64,000 bases of DNA from CAYLHS01 sp964383535 (lineage in GTDB: Bacteria > Actinomycetota > Acidimicrobiia > Spongiisociales > UBA4744), in NCBI GenBank assembly GCA_964383535.1, contig CAYLHS010000002.1:6022-70021 (forward strand). The letters run 5' to 3'. The notes beneath the pieces were generated by a model. It worked only from the letters and a program-made list of their open reading frames with translations. It ran no database searches and was not told the DNA's origin. A program made the translations under genes and the position numbers. Each line of letters begins with the position of its first letter. The first letter of the stretch is position 1. This document shows, one piece after another, positions 51,786 through 61,567 of the stretch.

Positions 51786-53174
51786 TCACGGCTGCGAGGG
51801 AAGTACGTAGCAGGGTCCGCCTGGGTCGTAGCCGGCCGCGAGGTCGGAGACGAAGAAGTCCTGCAACTTGGTGAGCGGTGACAGGGCTCCTGCACCCAGC
51901 GTCGCATCGAGCCCTCCCTGTGCGTCGAAGGCGGCCTTGTCGGGTTTGAAGATGCCGGTGGCTCGAGCGATCGACGTGTCGAAATCGTCGCCGAAGTCAT
52001 TCGCAGGGGACAACCCGGAATATGTGAGCGAGTCGATGCCCTGAGCGGCGGCCTCCACGCCCTCAGGAGTGAGGTCACCTGCCGCTGCGGCCCGTTCCAG
52101 GACAGTTCTGGCTACGAGGTACTCCAAGTACCCCTCGACGAGGCCGGCAGCCGGGTAACGGTCGGGATATGCGTCGTCCAGAACCTGGACCACATCGTTC
52201 ATACCGTCGACCTTCGCTCCGAACGGCGCCATGAGCGTCGCCATATAGAGGTTCTCCGCCATATACCCACCAAGCGCCGTATCGAGCAGCCGATCGCTGA
52301 ACGTCACGGTGGAAACGGCCCACTGGCCCCGGTAGCCAAGCTGCACCGCGGCGCCCATCACGGTAACGAGAGACAATGGATCGGCTGCCATCCAGGTCAG
52401 ATCCGCCTCGCTCTTGGCGACCGCCGCGCCCAGCGCTGTCAGATCCTGACCGGGCACGACACTTCCCTCGTATACGACTGGAAGTCCGAGCTGAGCCGCC
52501 GCATAGTTCGCTCCGGCGAGCGAGTCGCCTCCGTAGTCACCAGGGAGCCCCAGGAGCGCGAGAGCCGGGGGGTGACCGAACCGGGACTCGAAGTCCTTTG
52601 CGTACCAGCTGATCGTGTTGATGGACTCCATGCAGTAGTTGGAGCCGGTCTCCAGCAGGTTGGCGCCAAGCACTGGATCGGACCATCCCGAGTACCACGT
52701 CACGGGAATCGCGACGAGATGGTCCTCGGCCAGCTTCGGAACGATGGCGAGCGTCTGCTGGGAACCGGTCGAATGAGCGAGCATGACCACCTTGTCGTGC
52801 AACTCCTCGTACTTGGCCACGTGAGTGGCCACGTCATACCCCGTATTGGCGATCAGCAGCTCCACCTGCCTCCCTGCGATGCCTCCTGCTTCGTTTGTCT
52901 TCTGCCAGAACGCCAGTTGAGCATCGAGAACGTCGACCACCGTGCCCGAGAACGGACCAGTCAAGTCGGCAAGCACACCAAGGTAGATCGTGTCGTCCGT
53001 GACGGTGACTCCGTCGGTCTCGACCACTGGCGCGGTGGTCGACGTCGTAGCTGGAGCCACGGTCGTCGTCGAGGACGGAGGCTCGGTCGTCGTCGATGAA
53101 GTCGTTGTCGGCGAGGACGACTGCGTGCACGCCACCACGCAGACGGCGATGAGCACGACGAAGAGGCGCTTCAT
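51786..53174 (-). CDS. ABC substrate-binding lipoprotein, branched-chain amino acid type
   Basis: 462 aa. Lipobox VCVVAC, a long Thr/Ser/Pro linker (~18-55), then a periplasmic-binding-protein-6 domain beginning IYLGVLADLTGPFSG and containing NEAGGIAGRQVELL. No permease or ATPase gene is beside it, so it is an orphan here. The ATG overlaps the stop of the BON-OmpA gene, so the two are coupled. May bind an amide, amino acid or other small ligand at the surface. Confidence 0.85.
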   Translation of the reverse strand: MKRLFVVLIAVCVVACTQSSSPTTTSSTTTEPPSSTTTVAPATTSTTAPVVETDGVTVTDDTIYLGVLADLTGPFSGTVVDVLDAQLAFWQKTNEAGGIAGRQVELLIANTGYDVATHVAKYEELHDKVVMLAHSTGSQQTLAIVPKLAEDHLVAIPVTWYSGWSDPVLGANLLETGSNYCMESINTISWYAKDFESRFGHPPALALLGLPGDYGGDSLAGANYAAAQLGLPVVYEGSVVPGQDLTALGAAVAKSEADLTWMAADPLSLVTVMGAAVQLGYRGQWAVSTVTFSDRLLDTALGGYMAENLYMATLMAPFGAKVDGMNDVVQVLDDAYPDRYPAAGLVEGYLEYLVARTVLERAAAAGDLTPEGVEAAAQGIDSLTYSGLSPANDFGDDFDTSIARATGIFKPDKAAFDAQGGLDATLGAGALSPLTKLQDFFVSDLAAGYDPGGPCYVLPSQP

Positions 53175-54406
53175 GGCCCCACCTCGAACTCGATCCGCCG
53201 GCTTTGCTCCGACGGCCCGGCTCCGGCGAAGAGCTCACCGTAGGAGACGACTGCGAGTCGCGACGGAGGCACACCCTTGAGAATGAGGTACTGGTAGACG
53301 GCACCGGCCCTGGCTGTGGCCAGCTGCTCGTTCACCTCGGAGCTGCCGACTTCGTCGGTGTAGCCGGCGATGAACACCTGAAGTCCCGGCTGCGACACGA
53401 TGATGCTCGCAGCACTGTCGAGTGTCGTCTGGCTGGCAGCGGTGAGTTCTGCCGACCCCGAATCGAAGACGATGGGTGAACCCTCGACGAGGGCGCGGAG
53501 GTCTGAGCGAAGGATCGCTTCGTCCCCGCGTAGCCGCAATTTGGTGGTGACACCGGTGACACCCGGGACGGCGAGAACCGCCGCCTCCACCCGATGTGAA
53601 TAGTCGAAGAATCCCTGCTCCAACACGCCGAGTGGAACGACCCCCCCAACGGTGACCCGGCCATCGATGACACCGACCTCCAGGTCGCTGAAACCGCCGT
53701 CTCGCAACGCCTGAGCCGCACGAGCCGCGAGTTTGTCGTCGGAGACGTCCACCTCGGGCGTCGACGTCTGAACGTCTGGAAGCTCGCCGACCACGAGCCG
53801 GTTCGCGATCTTCACGGCGCCGGCATCACGGACGAGCGATGCCGCCGCGCTGCGTGCTTCGTTGGATGCCACGAAACCACCCAAGACGACGACACCGTCA
53901 CGAACGGACACGACGACAGCACGGTATGCATCATCGACGAGCGCCGTTTCGGCCCGAACGAGTAGCTCGTCATCGCCCGGTGTTCCCACCTGCAGTCGGT
54001 TGTCGACGGTAGCGACACCATCGATGGAGAAGACGACTGTCTCCGCTTCCTCCAGAAGGGTGGTCGAAGCAACGTAGCCGCTGATCGTCACCATGTCGCC
54101 GTCGATCTGAACCGTGATGTCCTCGAAGCCCCTCGACGCGAGTTGCTGCTCGATCTGCTCGCCAAGGGATGCAGGTCGAGTAGTGACGGTTGTCGATGGG
54201 CTCCCCAGAATTCCATCCCGTTGCAGGAAGATGACGACCCCTACCGTGATGACGAGGACGAGCAGAAGTGGGAGAAGGGGGATCCGCTTTCCGGGCGGGG
54301 GTCGATGGACGGAGGAGCGAAGGGCCTCGAGATCATCATGCGCAAGCTGGGTGTGTCGATCAACGGGTCGGTAGATTGTCCCGTCGCCGCGATCTCGCCC
54401 CGACAC
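53171..54406 (-). CDS. Membrane-anchored BON (x3)-OmpA-like protein, ArfA-type
   Basis: 411 aa. One N-terminal membrane helix (LLPLLLVLVITVGVVIFL, ~45-62), three BON-type repeats (about 80-140, 145-210 and 220-285), and a C-terminal OmpA-like peptidoglycan-binding domain (FDSGSAELT...YTDEVGSSEVNEQLA). The order resembles Mycobacterium tuberculosis ArfA (Rv0899), which has one helix, BON and OmpA domains. GTG start after GAGGGA. First gene of a two-gene unit with the substrate-binding protein. Confidence 0.85.
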   Translation of the reverse strand: MSGRDRGDGTIYRPVDRHTQLAHDDLEALRSSVHRPPPGKRIPLLPLLLVLVITVGVVIFLQRDGILGSPSTTVTTRPASLGEQIEQQLASRGFEDITVQIDGDMVTISGYVASTTLLEEAETVVFSIDGVATVDNRLQVGTPGDDELLVRAETALVDDAYRAVVVSVRDGVVVLGGFVASNEARSAAASLVRDAGAVKIANRLVVGELPDVQTSTPEVDVSDDKLAARAAQALRDGGFSDLEVGVIDGRVTVGGVVPLGVLEQGFFDYSHRVEAAVLAVPGVTGVTTKLRLRGDEAILRSDLRALVEGSPIVFDSGSAELTAASQTTLDSAASIIVSQPGLQVFIAGYTDEVGSSEVNEQLATARAGAVYQYLILKGVPPSRLAVVSYGELFAGAGPSEQSRRIEFEVGP

Positions 54407-54485
54407 GCTCAGTCCCTCTTCTCATCCCGGCCCTGCCCCCATTTCATCGGCGTTTCTTCGAGGGATCTTGAGACTGCTTCTGGCC

Positions 54486-55142
54486 CTACCCGAGGGCCGC
54501 CCGGTCGGCAACGAGGACGGCATGAAGTGCGTCAACGCGGCCGGCGGGGATCGACCGGTCTTTCGCAAGGAGCCGTGACGTGGCCGTTTGCTTGCTCGCG
54601 CCGGCAACGAGCCACACCACCTGTCGAGTCGCCGCAAGTGCCGGATAGGTGAGCGTCATCCTCCTGTGCCCCATGTAGGCGCCGCCGGTGAGCGCCACTC
54701 GACGGTCACGAACGTCGAGCACCGTGTCGCCCGGAACCAACGACGCTGTGTGCCCGTCGTCGCCGAGTCCCAGATGGATCACGTCGAAGCGGTCGGGCAG
54801 TGTCGACGCGTACCAGCCACACGCCGCCTCCAGGTCGTCGGCGTCGACCGGCATCGGTTCGATCGTCGCGCCATCGGGCAGCGACTGGACCAGATGTCCG
54901 AGATTCCGGTCCGGATCGTCTCTGGGAACGATCCGCTCATCCACCTGAAAGAAGGTCGTCTGCTCCCAAGGGAACACGGCATGCTCTCGAAGCCGACGAA
55001 ACATCGGCCATGGTGTGTGGCCGCCGCTGACTGCGATCGTGAACGTCCCTCGCTCCGCCACCGACCTGCGGGCTGTCTCGGCGACCAGATCTGCTGCGTA
55101 CTCGGCCGCCGCCTCGGCGGTGGCCTCCGCATGGACGTCCAC
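54486..55142 (-). CDS. pgl: 6-phosphogluconolactonase
   Basis: 218 aa. SGGHTPWPMFRRL, VDERIVPRDDPDRN and LGLGDDGHTASLVPG are the three family motifs (phosphate, substrate and base regions). It hydrolyses 6-phosphogluconolactone in the oxidative pentose phosphate pathway. GTG 55142 lies just after the gnd stop, so pgi, gnd and pgl form one operon. The usual first enzyme gene, zwf, is not in the window. Confidence 0.92.
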   Translation of the reverse strand: MDVHAEATAEAAAEYAADLVAETARRSVAERGTFTIAVSGGHTPWPMFRRLREHAVFPWEQTTFFQVDERIVPRDDPDRNLGHLVQSLPDGATIEPMPVDADDLEAACGWYASTLPDRFDVIHLGLGDDGHTASLVPGDTVLDVRDRRVALTGGAYMGHRRMTLTYPALAATRQVVWLVAGASKQTATSRLLAKDRSIPAGRVDALHAVLVADRAALG

Positions 55143-55144
55143 GT

Positions 55145-56176
55145 TCAGTCCTGCTTCTCGTCGTGGCCGCCGAACTGCTGCCGCATCGCGGACAAGGCCC
55201 TGTTGGCGAAATCGGCCAAGCCGCGAGACGCGAACCGCTCCTGGAGCGCTGTCGTGATGACCGGCGCGGGAACGCCCTCTTCGATACTCGCGATTGCCGT
55301 CCAGCGACCCTCGCCCGAGTCGGAGACCCGCCCCTCGAACTCGGAAAGTTCGGGATCCTCTGCAAGGGCGTTGGCGGTGAGATCGACGAGCCACGAACTG
55401 ATCACCGCGCCCCGCCGCCACACCTCCGCGACCTCGGATACGTCGATGCGGTACTGGTATGCGGCCGGGTCTCGCAGTGGTGCTGTCTCGGCATCGACAT
55501 CCGTTGTGTGCATCCCCGCGTCGGCACCGTTGATGATGGCGAGCCCTTCGGCGATCGAGGCCATCATGCCGTACTCGACACCGTTGTGGACCATCTTCAC
55601 GAAGTGTCCTGCACCGGCCGGCCCACAGTGGTGATAGCCGTCGGGCGCGGTCCCATCGGTACGAGTCCTTCTGGGAGTCGGCTCTGCGGCCGCCTTGCCC
55701 GGAGCTATCGACTTGAAGATCGGATCGAGATGCCGAACGGGCTCGTCGTCGCCACCGATCATGAGGCTGTATCCGCGTTCGAGCCCCCACACGCCCCCGC
55801 TCGTGCCGCAGTCTACGAAATGAATCCCTTTCGCCTTCAGATCGGCGTGTCGAGTGATGTCGTCGCGGTAGTACGAGTTCCCGCCGTCGACGATGATGTC
55901 GCCCGGCTCCAGGAGGGCATCGAGATGGTCGACGACCGTGCCCACCACGGCAGCGGGCACCATCACCCATACGGCCCTCGGGGCCGTCAGTGCTGCCGCG
56001 AACTCCTCCAGGGACGTGGCCCCCTGAATGCCTTCCTTCTGGAGTGCTGCGACGGCGTCGGCATTCACGTCGAACACGACGCAGTGGTGTCCGTCGGCGG
56101 TCAGCCGCCGGACGATGTTCGCGCCCATGCGCCCCAGTCCGATCATTCCGAGTTGCATGGGTCGGTCGGTACTCAT
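55145..56176 (-). CDS. gnd: 6-phosphogluconate dehydrogenase (short form)
   Basis: 343 aa, shorter than the ~470-aa E. coli type and like the short, often NAD-preferring form. NAD(P)-binding GMIGLGRMGANIVRRL, then DGGNSYYRDD, the FVDCGTSGG substrate motif and catalytic FVKMVHNGVEYG. It decarboxylates 6-phosphogluconate to ribulose 5-phosphate. Overlaps pgi by ATGA and precedes pgl. Confidence 0.93.
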   Translation of the reverse strand: MSTDRPMQLGMIGLGRMGANIVRRLTADGHHCVVFDVNADAVAALQKEGIQGATSLEEFAAALTAPRAVWVMVPAAVVGTVVDHLDALLEPGDIIVDGGNSYYRDDITRHADLKAKGIHFVDCGTSGGVWGLERGYSLMIGGDDEPVRHLDPIFKSIAPGKAAAEPTPRRTRTDGTAPDGYHHCGPAGAGHFVKMVHNGVEYGMMASIAEGLAIINGADAGMHTTDVDAETAPLRDPAAYQYRIDVSEVAEVWRRGAVISSWLVDLTANALAEDPELSEFEGRVSDSGEGRWTAIASIEEGVPAPVITTALQERFASRGLADFANRALSAMRQQFGGHDEKQD

Positions 56177-57801
56177 GATGTCTCCTTTTGCAGCGCGAGA
56201 TAGCGCGTGATGAGGTTGTTGGTCGACGCGTCGAACGCAGGCTCCTGCTCGCCCTTGAGCATGGGAGCGATCTGCACCGCGAGTGTCTTGCCCAACTCAA
56301 CGCCCCACTGATCGAACGAGTCGATCCTCCACAAGGTGCCCTGTGTGAACACACTGTGCTCGTACAGGGCGACGAGCGTTCCGAGGCGGTACGGGTCGAG
56401 GACCTTGGCCATGATCACAGTTGTCGGCCGGTTCCCGGGCATGACCCTGTGTGGGACGATCGCCGGATCGGTCCCTTCGGCCCGAACCTCTTCGGCGGTC
56501 TTGCCGAACGCGAGGGCTCGGGCTTGAGCGAGCATGTTTGCCATCAGCAGATCCTGCCGCTCCCCTTGCGGTGACATGGCGAAGCCGATCAGGTCGACGG
56601 GGATAGCCGTTGTGCCTTGATGCAGGAGCTGGAAGAAGCTGTGCTGCCCGTTGGTTCCCGGTTCCCCCCAGTAGACCGGGCCGGTATCCCATGAGACAGG
56701 GCTCCCTTCGGCGGTGACCCGTTTGCCGTTGGATTCCATAGTGAGCTGCTGGAGGTAGGCGGGGAACCGGTGCAAGTACTGAGCGTAGGGGATGACCGCT
56801 GCCGACTGGACACCAAAGAAGTTGCGGTACCAAACCGCCAACATCCCCATCAGTACGGGGAGGTTCCGCTCGAACGGGGTCGTTCGGAAGTGCTCATCCA
56901 TGGCGTGGAATCCGGCAAGCATCTCGCGGAATCGCTTCGGTCCGATGGCGATCATGGTCGACAATCCGATTGCGGAATCCATCGAGTAGCGGCCGCCGAC
57001 CCAGTCCCAGAACCCGAACATGTGGTCGGTGTCGATGCCGAACGCGTTGACCCTCTCTTCATTGGTGGAGACGGCGACGAAGTGCTTCGCAACCGAGTCC
57101 GGCCCAAGTGCATCCACGATCCAGTCCCGCGCTCTGGACGCATTGGTCATCGTCTCGAGTGTTCCGAACGTCTTCGAGGCAACGATGAAGAGGGTCTCGG
57201 CGGGATCGGAACCGCTGATGGCCTCGTGGAGATCGGTGGTATCGACGTTCGACACGAACCGGAAATGGAGGCCGCGCCTGGCGTAAGCACGCAGCGCCTC
57301 GTGCGCCATGACCGGACCGAGATCGGATCCGCCGATTCCGATGTTGATGATGCTCCGGATGGGACGGCCCGTCGCGCCCTTCCATGTACCCGATCTGATC
57401 TCGTCGGCGAAGGCCGCCATCCTGTCGAGCGTCTCGTGCACCTCGGCCACGACATCGACTCCATCGACGACCAACGTCGCGTCTCGCGGGAGGCGGAGAG
57501 CCGTATGGAGCACAGATCGCCCTTCCGACACGTTGATTCGGGCGCCGGAGAACATCGCATCGATCCGTTCTGCGAGGCCGGCCTCGCGGGCAAGTTCCAC
57601 CAACGATGCGAGTGCATGAGCATCGACCAGATGCTTCGAGAAGTCGGCAGCGAGGCCTACGGCCTCAACGGTCATCCGCTGGACGCGGTCGGGATCGCTC
57701 GCGAAGAGATCGCGCAGGTCGCGTGGCGCCAGCCGGTCGTAATGTGCGTTGAGGTCCTTCCAGGCGGCGAGGTCGGTGGGAAACGAGGGCTCCGTAGTCA
57801 T
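56173..57801 (-). CDS. pgi: Glucose-6-phosphate isomerase
   Basis: 542 aa, full length. Signature motifs IGIGGSDLGP, SKTFGTLETM and GGRYSMDSAIGL (substrate phosphate loop), with the catalytic Glu in the ...VTAEGSPVSWDTGPVYWGEPGTNGQHS... region. It interconverts glucose 6-phosphate and fructose 6-phosphate. First gene of pgi-gnd-pgl. The start is preceded by AAGGA. Confidence 0.95.
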   Translation of the reverse strand: MTTEPSFPTDLAAWKDLNAHYDRLAPRDLRDLFASDPDRVQRMTVEAVGLAADFSKHLVDAHALASLVELAREAGLAERIDAMFSGARINVSEGRSVLHTALRLPRDATLVVDGVDVVAEVHETLDRMAAFADEIRSGTWKGATGRPIRSIINIGIGGSDLGPVMAHEALRAYARRGLHFRFVSNVDTTDLHEAISGSDPAETLFIVASKTFGTLETMTNASRARDWIVDALGPDSVAKHFVAVSTNEERVNAFGIDTDHMFGFWDWVGGRYSMDSAIGLSTMIAIGPKRFREMLAGFHAMDEHFRTTPFERNLPVLMGMLAVWYRNFFGVQSAAVIPYAQYLHRFPAYLQQLTMESNGKRVTAEGSPVSWDTGPVYWGEPGTNGQHSFFQLLHQGTTAIPVDLIGFAMSPQGERQDLLMANMLAQARALAFGKTAEEVRAEGTDPAIVPHRVMPGNRPTTVIMAKVLDPYRLGTLVALYEHSVFTQGTLWRIDSFDQWGVELGKTLAVQIAPMLKGEQEPAFDASTNNLITRYLALQKETS

Positions 57802-58106
57802 GGGACGATTCCTTGGTCGAAGGCGTGGTTCGTGGCTCCACCCTGGCCAGCGAATCTTACCCAGCAGGGTTCTCTCGGAGATTCAAGGAGGGTTCATCCC
57901 CCGTTCTCCTGCCGTTCACGTGTGCCACGTACCGTGTGCTCAAGTGAAGGATGTGAGTCTCTCCTCCACCTGATGGGACGACTTCCTCCGTCCCAGTCTG
58001 GCGAGGACTCGGGGCAGGAGCCGAATGGGGTACCGGCTATCACAACCTGTCCCGGGTCCACCAGGGCACAGTCTGCGACCTTCCAACGGACGGAGGGCTC
58101 CCTGGA
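57802..58106. other. 305-bp gap with pgi promoter
   Basis: No coding sequence is credible. On the minus strand TAAGAT (57859-57854) with an extended TGGG before it is a good -10 for pgi, about 50 nt before the ATG. The remainder, nearer the MFS gene end, holds short GC-rich inverted segments but nothing I can name. Confidence 0.4.
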
Positions 58107-59294
58107 TCAGCGTGGGGACTCTCTTGCCGCAATCGGACGGAGCACGAAGAACGCGATGACCTCTGCTGCGATCGCGGCCACAACCATCGCGACCGTCGAC
58201 CGTTCATAGAGGAATCCGAGCATCGCCCCACCCGCCAGTAGGGCGATCCCGTACGAGGTGTTGAAGACCCCGTAGGCCGTCGCTCGGCGCGTGGAAGGCG
58301 AGAGGGTGGCGACAGCCGCACGCATCGTCGACTCCTGCACACCCATCGAAGCACCCCATGCGACCATCGCCGCCCATCCCACCCAGGCCAGCGAGGTGAA
58401 CGAGAACAACGCAAGCATGGTGAAGAACGGCATGACGATGAGAACACGAAGCCCCCGGGTGTCGTAGAACCTGCCCGAGACCAGTGCTGCGAGCGCATCC
58501 ACGGCCATCGCGAGCGCGAACATCAGGGGGATCTGTGGATCACCAACGATGTGCCGATCGCTGAGGTGGAAGGCGATCAGAGGAAACGGGGCGAAGCCGA
58601 CGGCGGCAAGGAACACGAAGACCAGATAGCGGCGTGCGTGGCCGTTTCCGAGCTGACGTGCTCCGGGACTGTCCTCTCTCGCGGCATGCCGACCGTCAGG
58701 CATCTGTCGACGCGCAATCAGAAGCGAGATCAAGGTCAACGCACCCGGGATGGCGAGCACGAGGAACGCGAACCGGTAGTCGTTCTGTTTCGCCGCCAAG
58801 ATGGCTGCCAGGAGGATCGGCCCGGTGACGGCCCCCGTCTGATCGAGGGCTTCGTGAAGGCCGAATCCCCATCCCATGCCGAGCGGCTCGGCCGCGTCGG
58901 CGAGCAGTGTGTCCCTCGCTGGTGAACGCACCGCCTTCCCCAGCCGCTCGGCCACGACGAGCGCCAGCGCGAGATCGACACGCCCCACGAGGCCGAGGAG
59001 TGGAACGGCGATCACGGTCAGCGCGTACCCCGCGATGGTCATCATCCAGTAGGCGCGGGTCCGGTCCGCGATGATTCCTGTGACCGAGCGAAGGGCATAA
59101 CCCGCGAACTCCCCTGCTCCGGCGACCAGTCCCACCACACCGGCCGTCGCCCCTAGAGTCAGCAGGTACGGACCGATGACACTGCGTGCACCCTCATAGA
59201 CGATGTCGGCGAGGAGGCTGACGATCCCGAACGCGACGATCGTCATCATCGCCCGGCGCCGGATGTTCGACCTTTCCCCAGTCCCACTACTCAC
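58107..59294 (-). CDS. Major facilitator superfamily transporter
   Basis: 395 aa, twelve predicted helices in two six-helix halves joined by a charged loop (RRQMPDGRHAAREDSPGARQ). The N-terminal half has DIVYEGARSVIGPYL and the motif-A-like IIADRTRAYW. Substrate unknown. GTG 59294 is supported by TAGGTT (59308-59303) 8 nt upstream; an ATG pair at 59252 is less likely. The reading frame is open further upstream without coding character. Confidence 0.85.
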   Translation of the reverse strand: MSSGTGERSNIRRRAMMTIVAFGIVSLLADIVYEGARSVIGPYLLTLGATAGVVGLVAGAGEFAGYALRSVTGIIADRTRAYWMMTIAGYALTVIAVPLLGLVGRVDLALALVVAERLGKAVRSPARDTLLADAAEPLGMGWGFGLHEALDQTGAVTGPILLAAILAAKQNDYRFAFLVLAIPGALTLISLLIARRQMPDGRHAAREDSPGARQLGNGHARRYLVFVFLAAVGFAPFPLIAFHLSDRHIVGDPQIPLMFALAMAVDALAALVSGRFYDTRGLRVLIVMPFFTMLALFSFTSLAWVGWAAMVAWGASMGVQESTMRAAVATLSPSTRRATAYGVFNTSYGIALLAGGAMLGFLYERSTVAMVVAAIAAEVIAFFVLRPIAARESPR

Positions 59295-59634
59295 GACGCC
59301 GGAACCTACCAGCGGTCGGCGGCTTCTGCGGCCCTTCGATCGACCTCGGACGGCCGAGAGCCACGGTCTCAGACGGTGGCTCTCGCTCGAACGAATGGGG
59401 GAGCATGCGCAACTCTCCTGCCTCGTCACTCACAGGCGATGGCTTGGTGCGCCGCCTGAACGCAAGCGGCAACGTTTGCAGGGCGATGAGCACGAAGGCG
59501 AACGCGCCCGTTTCGCGCGAGTAGAGGTTGGAGACACCAAACGCCCGGAGGTCCTGTGAGGAGGCCACCGCGAGCACGAACAGGCCGACGGCGATGACGC
59601 TATCTGCAAGCCATGTGGGAATCCGGCGGTTCAT
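59287..59634 (-). CDS. Truncated membrane protein resembling the N-terminus of a sensor histidine kinase
   Basis: 115 aa. Two hydrophobic segments and the phrase FVLIALQTLPLAFRRR recall the N-terminal membrane module of actinobacterial sensor histidine kinases, but the following ~50 residues are polar and low-complexity and no kinase domain follows. It is either a decayed kinase or a small orphan. TACGAT (59648-59643) lies 8 nt before the ATG, so it may still be transcribed. Its end overlaps the start of the MFS gene. Confidence 0.45.
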   Translation of the reverse strand: MNRRIPTWLADSVIAVGLFVLAVASSQDLRAFGVSNLYSRETGAFAFVLIALQTLPLAFRRRTKPSPVSDEAGELRMLPHSFEREPPSETVALGRPRSIEGPQKPPTAGRFRRRE

Positions 59635-59715
59635 CGTCACCGATCGTACAAGGGGGGGCCGTCCAGGTCGTCCTCCTCCAGATGGATCGGTCGATCATTC
59701 TCGAGGAGGTGGAGC

Positions 59716-61485
59716 TCAGCTCCCGATGCCGAGTGTTCTTGCGAGGAACGATGCCATCTGGTCCCGCGGAACCATCGCGTCGGGACAGTACCTGAGCGGG
59801 CTCGACGAGCACCCCGTCGTGATCCCGAGTTCGTAAACCAGGTTGGCGAACGGCGCATACCAGGCATTCGGGTCGACGTCTGCGAACACCCCCGGCGCAC
59901 CTCCGAGATCGGAGGTGCGATCGAACGCCCGAACGAGAAAGGCAGCCATCTCGGCTCTGGACACCGAGCTGTCGGGGTGGAAGGTGTGGTCTGCGTAGCC
60001 GGTCGTGATCCCCAGCTCGAACGCGCGCTCCACATACGGGGTGAACCACTGGCCGGCGGGGACGTCGGCGAAGTACCCGTGGTAGGTCATCGAGCTGACG
60101 TCCTCCCCGACCGCTCGAATGAGAAACGCCGCCATGGATGCCCTCGACACGAGATCCTTCGGGCAGTACCGATCGTTCGCCGGAGGATCGCAACCATTCG
60201 TCAACCCGGCGGCCGCGATAGCTTCGATGTTCGACTCGTGGAAGTCACCGTCGTCATCGATGAACGTGCCTACGTAGTTGCCGTCGGTGAGTCGAACATA
60301 CACGTGGCCGGCGGCGTCATGGAGAATGTTGGCCGAGTATGGACCGACCGAGAACGTCTCCCCGACCGCGTGTACGTGGGACGTGCCGTTCGTCGTCGCC
60401 TCGGCCGGGAATTGAGCAACCCTCGTCTCGGTCCCGAAGCAGGGGTAGCCGTCCGGTAGCCAGTTGTCGGCTGAACACACCGCTGATCGCGAATCCACCT
60501 GATACACCTCGACACCACTCTTGAGCAGGGATGCATCCCACGCGTCTGCCGGGCGGTAGTCCAACTCGTAGAAGAAACCGTCCGCGCCCCTCGGGACCAC
60601 CACCATCCCAACGCCATCTCCACCAACCGCGGCCAGCCGGAACGCATGAGTGCCTCCCCCGAAGATGGCCACATCGGTTGGGTCGATCCAGCCTGCCGTG
60701 TAGCGGTTGTAGGCGGTTGTGCCGATAGGCTCACCGGTCACTTCGTAGCCGCTCATGTTGTCGATCGGGTTGTCGTACTCGAACGCATCACCCGCAGGGT
60801 TACTGACCAGTCCCCCAAACGAATGGGGCCACCAGATGGCATGGCCGATCTCGTGGGCGATGGTGTTCCACACCGCGCTCTGGTAGGGAGGGATGGTCAT
60901 GACTGCGCCGGCCCCGACCACGATTCTTCGGCCACTTCCTGGATACACGGCGTAGTCCGGCCAGTCGTCCGCACACCCCCCGACGGTGTCTGCACAGAAC
61001 CATCCAGGGTTCCCGTAGCCTGCCCCATAGCCTCCCGCCGTGACGATCACCACGCCGTCTGGCTTCGATCTCGAAGCGGCGGCCACCTTCGCTTCACACC
61101 CTGGTGCCCACGGCGGTGACCAGTACGCGAGGGCGGAGGGGTCCATCGGAATGACGTCGTCCGATCTGACCGTGCCACCGACCTTGAACACGGGCTGGTA
61201 TCGGCCTTCCGAGAGCCACTGGTAGTAGGGCGTGATATGTGCATTGAGGTCACTCGTCACCGACCCAACGTCGAGGCTGACGTCCCAGTCAGGTACGTCG
61301 CAGATCCAGACTTCCCACACATCCTGCCCCAACGAGAGCGTGGTGGTCACGGTGTCCCTGAAAGGAACCAGGTGGTTTGGATCGCCCGCATACGGGTCGG
61401 ACGCCGCCTGAACACCGACCGCGAGCATGAGCATGAGGACGACTACCAGAGCGAGTACCACGCCGGCTCTTGATCTGAATTCCAT
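59716..61485 (-). CDS. Secreted metzincin-like metalloprotease with SLH repeats
   Basis: 589 aa. Signal peptide (~1-28), a metalloprotease domain with HEIGHAIWWPH (residues 211-221, HExxHxxxxxH zinc site), then three S-layer-homology repeats from ~415 to the end (AGLTNGC...YCPKDLVSRASMAAFLI; YADHTFHPDSSVSRAEMAAF; GITTGCSSSPLRYCPDAMVP). The SLH repeats would fix it to the cell wall. GGGGGA precedes the ATG. This SLH style is common in Acidimicrobiia. Confidence 0.88.
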   Translation of the reverse strand: MEFRSRAGVVLALVVVLMLMLAVGVQAASDPYAGDPNHLVPFRDTVTTTLSLGQDVWEVWICDVPDWDVSLDVGSVTSDLNAHITPYYQWLSEGRYQPVFKVGGTVRSDDVIPMDPSALAYWSPPWAPGCEAKVAAASRSKPDGVVIVTAGGYGAGYGNPGWFCADTVGGCADDWPDYAVYPGSGRRIVVGAGAVMTIPPYQSAVWNTIAHEIGHAIWWPHSFGGLVSNPAGDAFEYDNPIDNMSGYEVTGEPIGTTAYNRYTAGWIDPTDVAIFGGGTHAFRLAAVGGDGVGMVVVPRGADGFFYELDYRPADAWDASLLKSGVEVYQVDSRSAVCSADNWLPDGYPCFGTETRVAQFPAEATTNGTSHVHAVGETFSVGPYSANILHDAAGHVYVRLTDGNYVGTFIDDDGDFHESNIEAIAAAGLTNGCDPPANDRYCPKDLVSRASMAAFLIRAVGEDVSSMTYHGYFADVPAGQWFTPYVERAFELGITTGYADHTFHPDSSVSRAEMAAFLVRAFDRTSDLGGAPGVFADVDPNAWYAPFANLVYELGITTGCSSSPLRYCPDAMVPRDQMASFLARTLGIGS

Positions 61486-61567
61486 GTTCCCCCTGGGACT
61501 CTCGAGAAGGGTACACCCGCTTGCCCGAGCCCCGATGCACCCCACAGGGATGGAGTCGACCAGAAAC

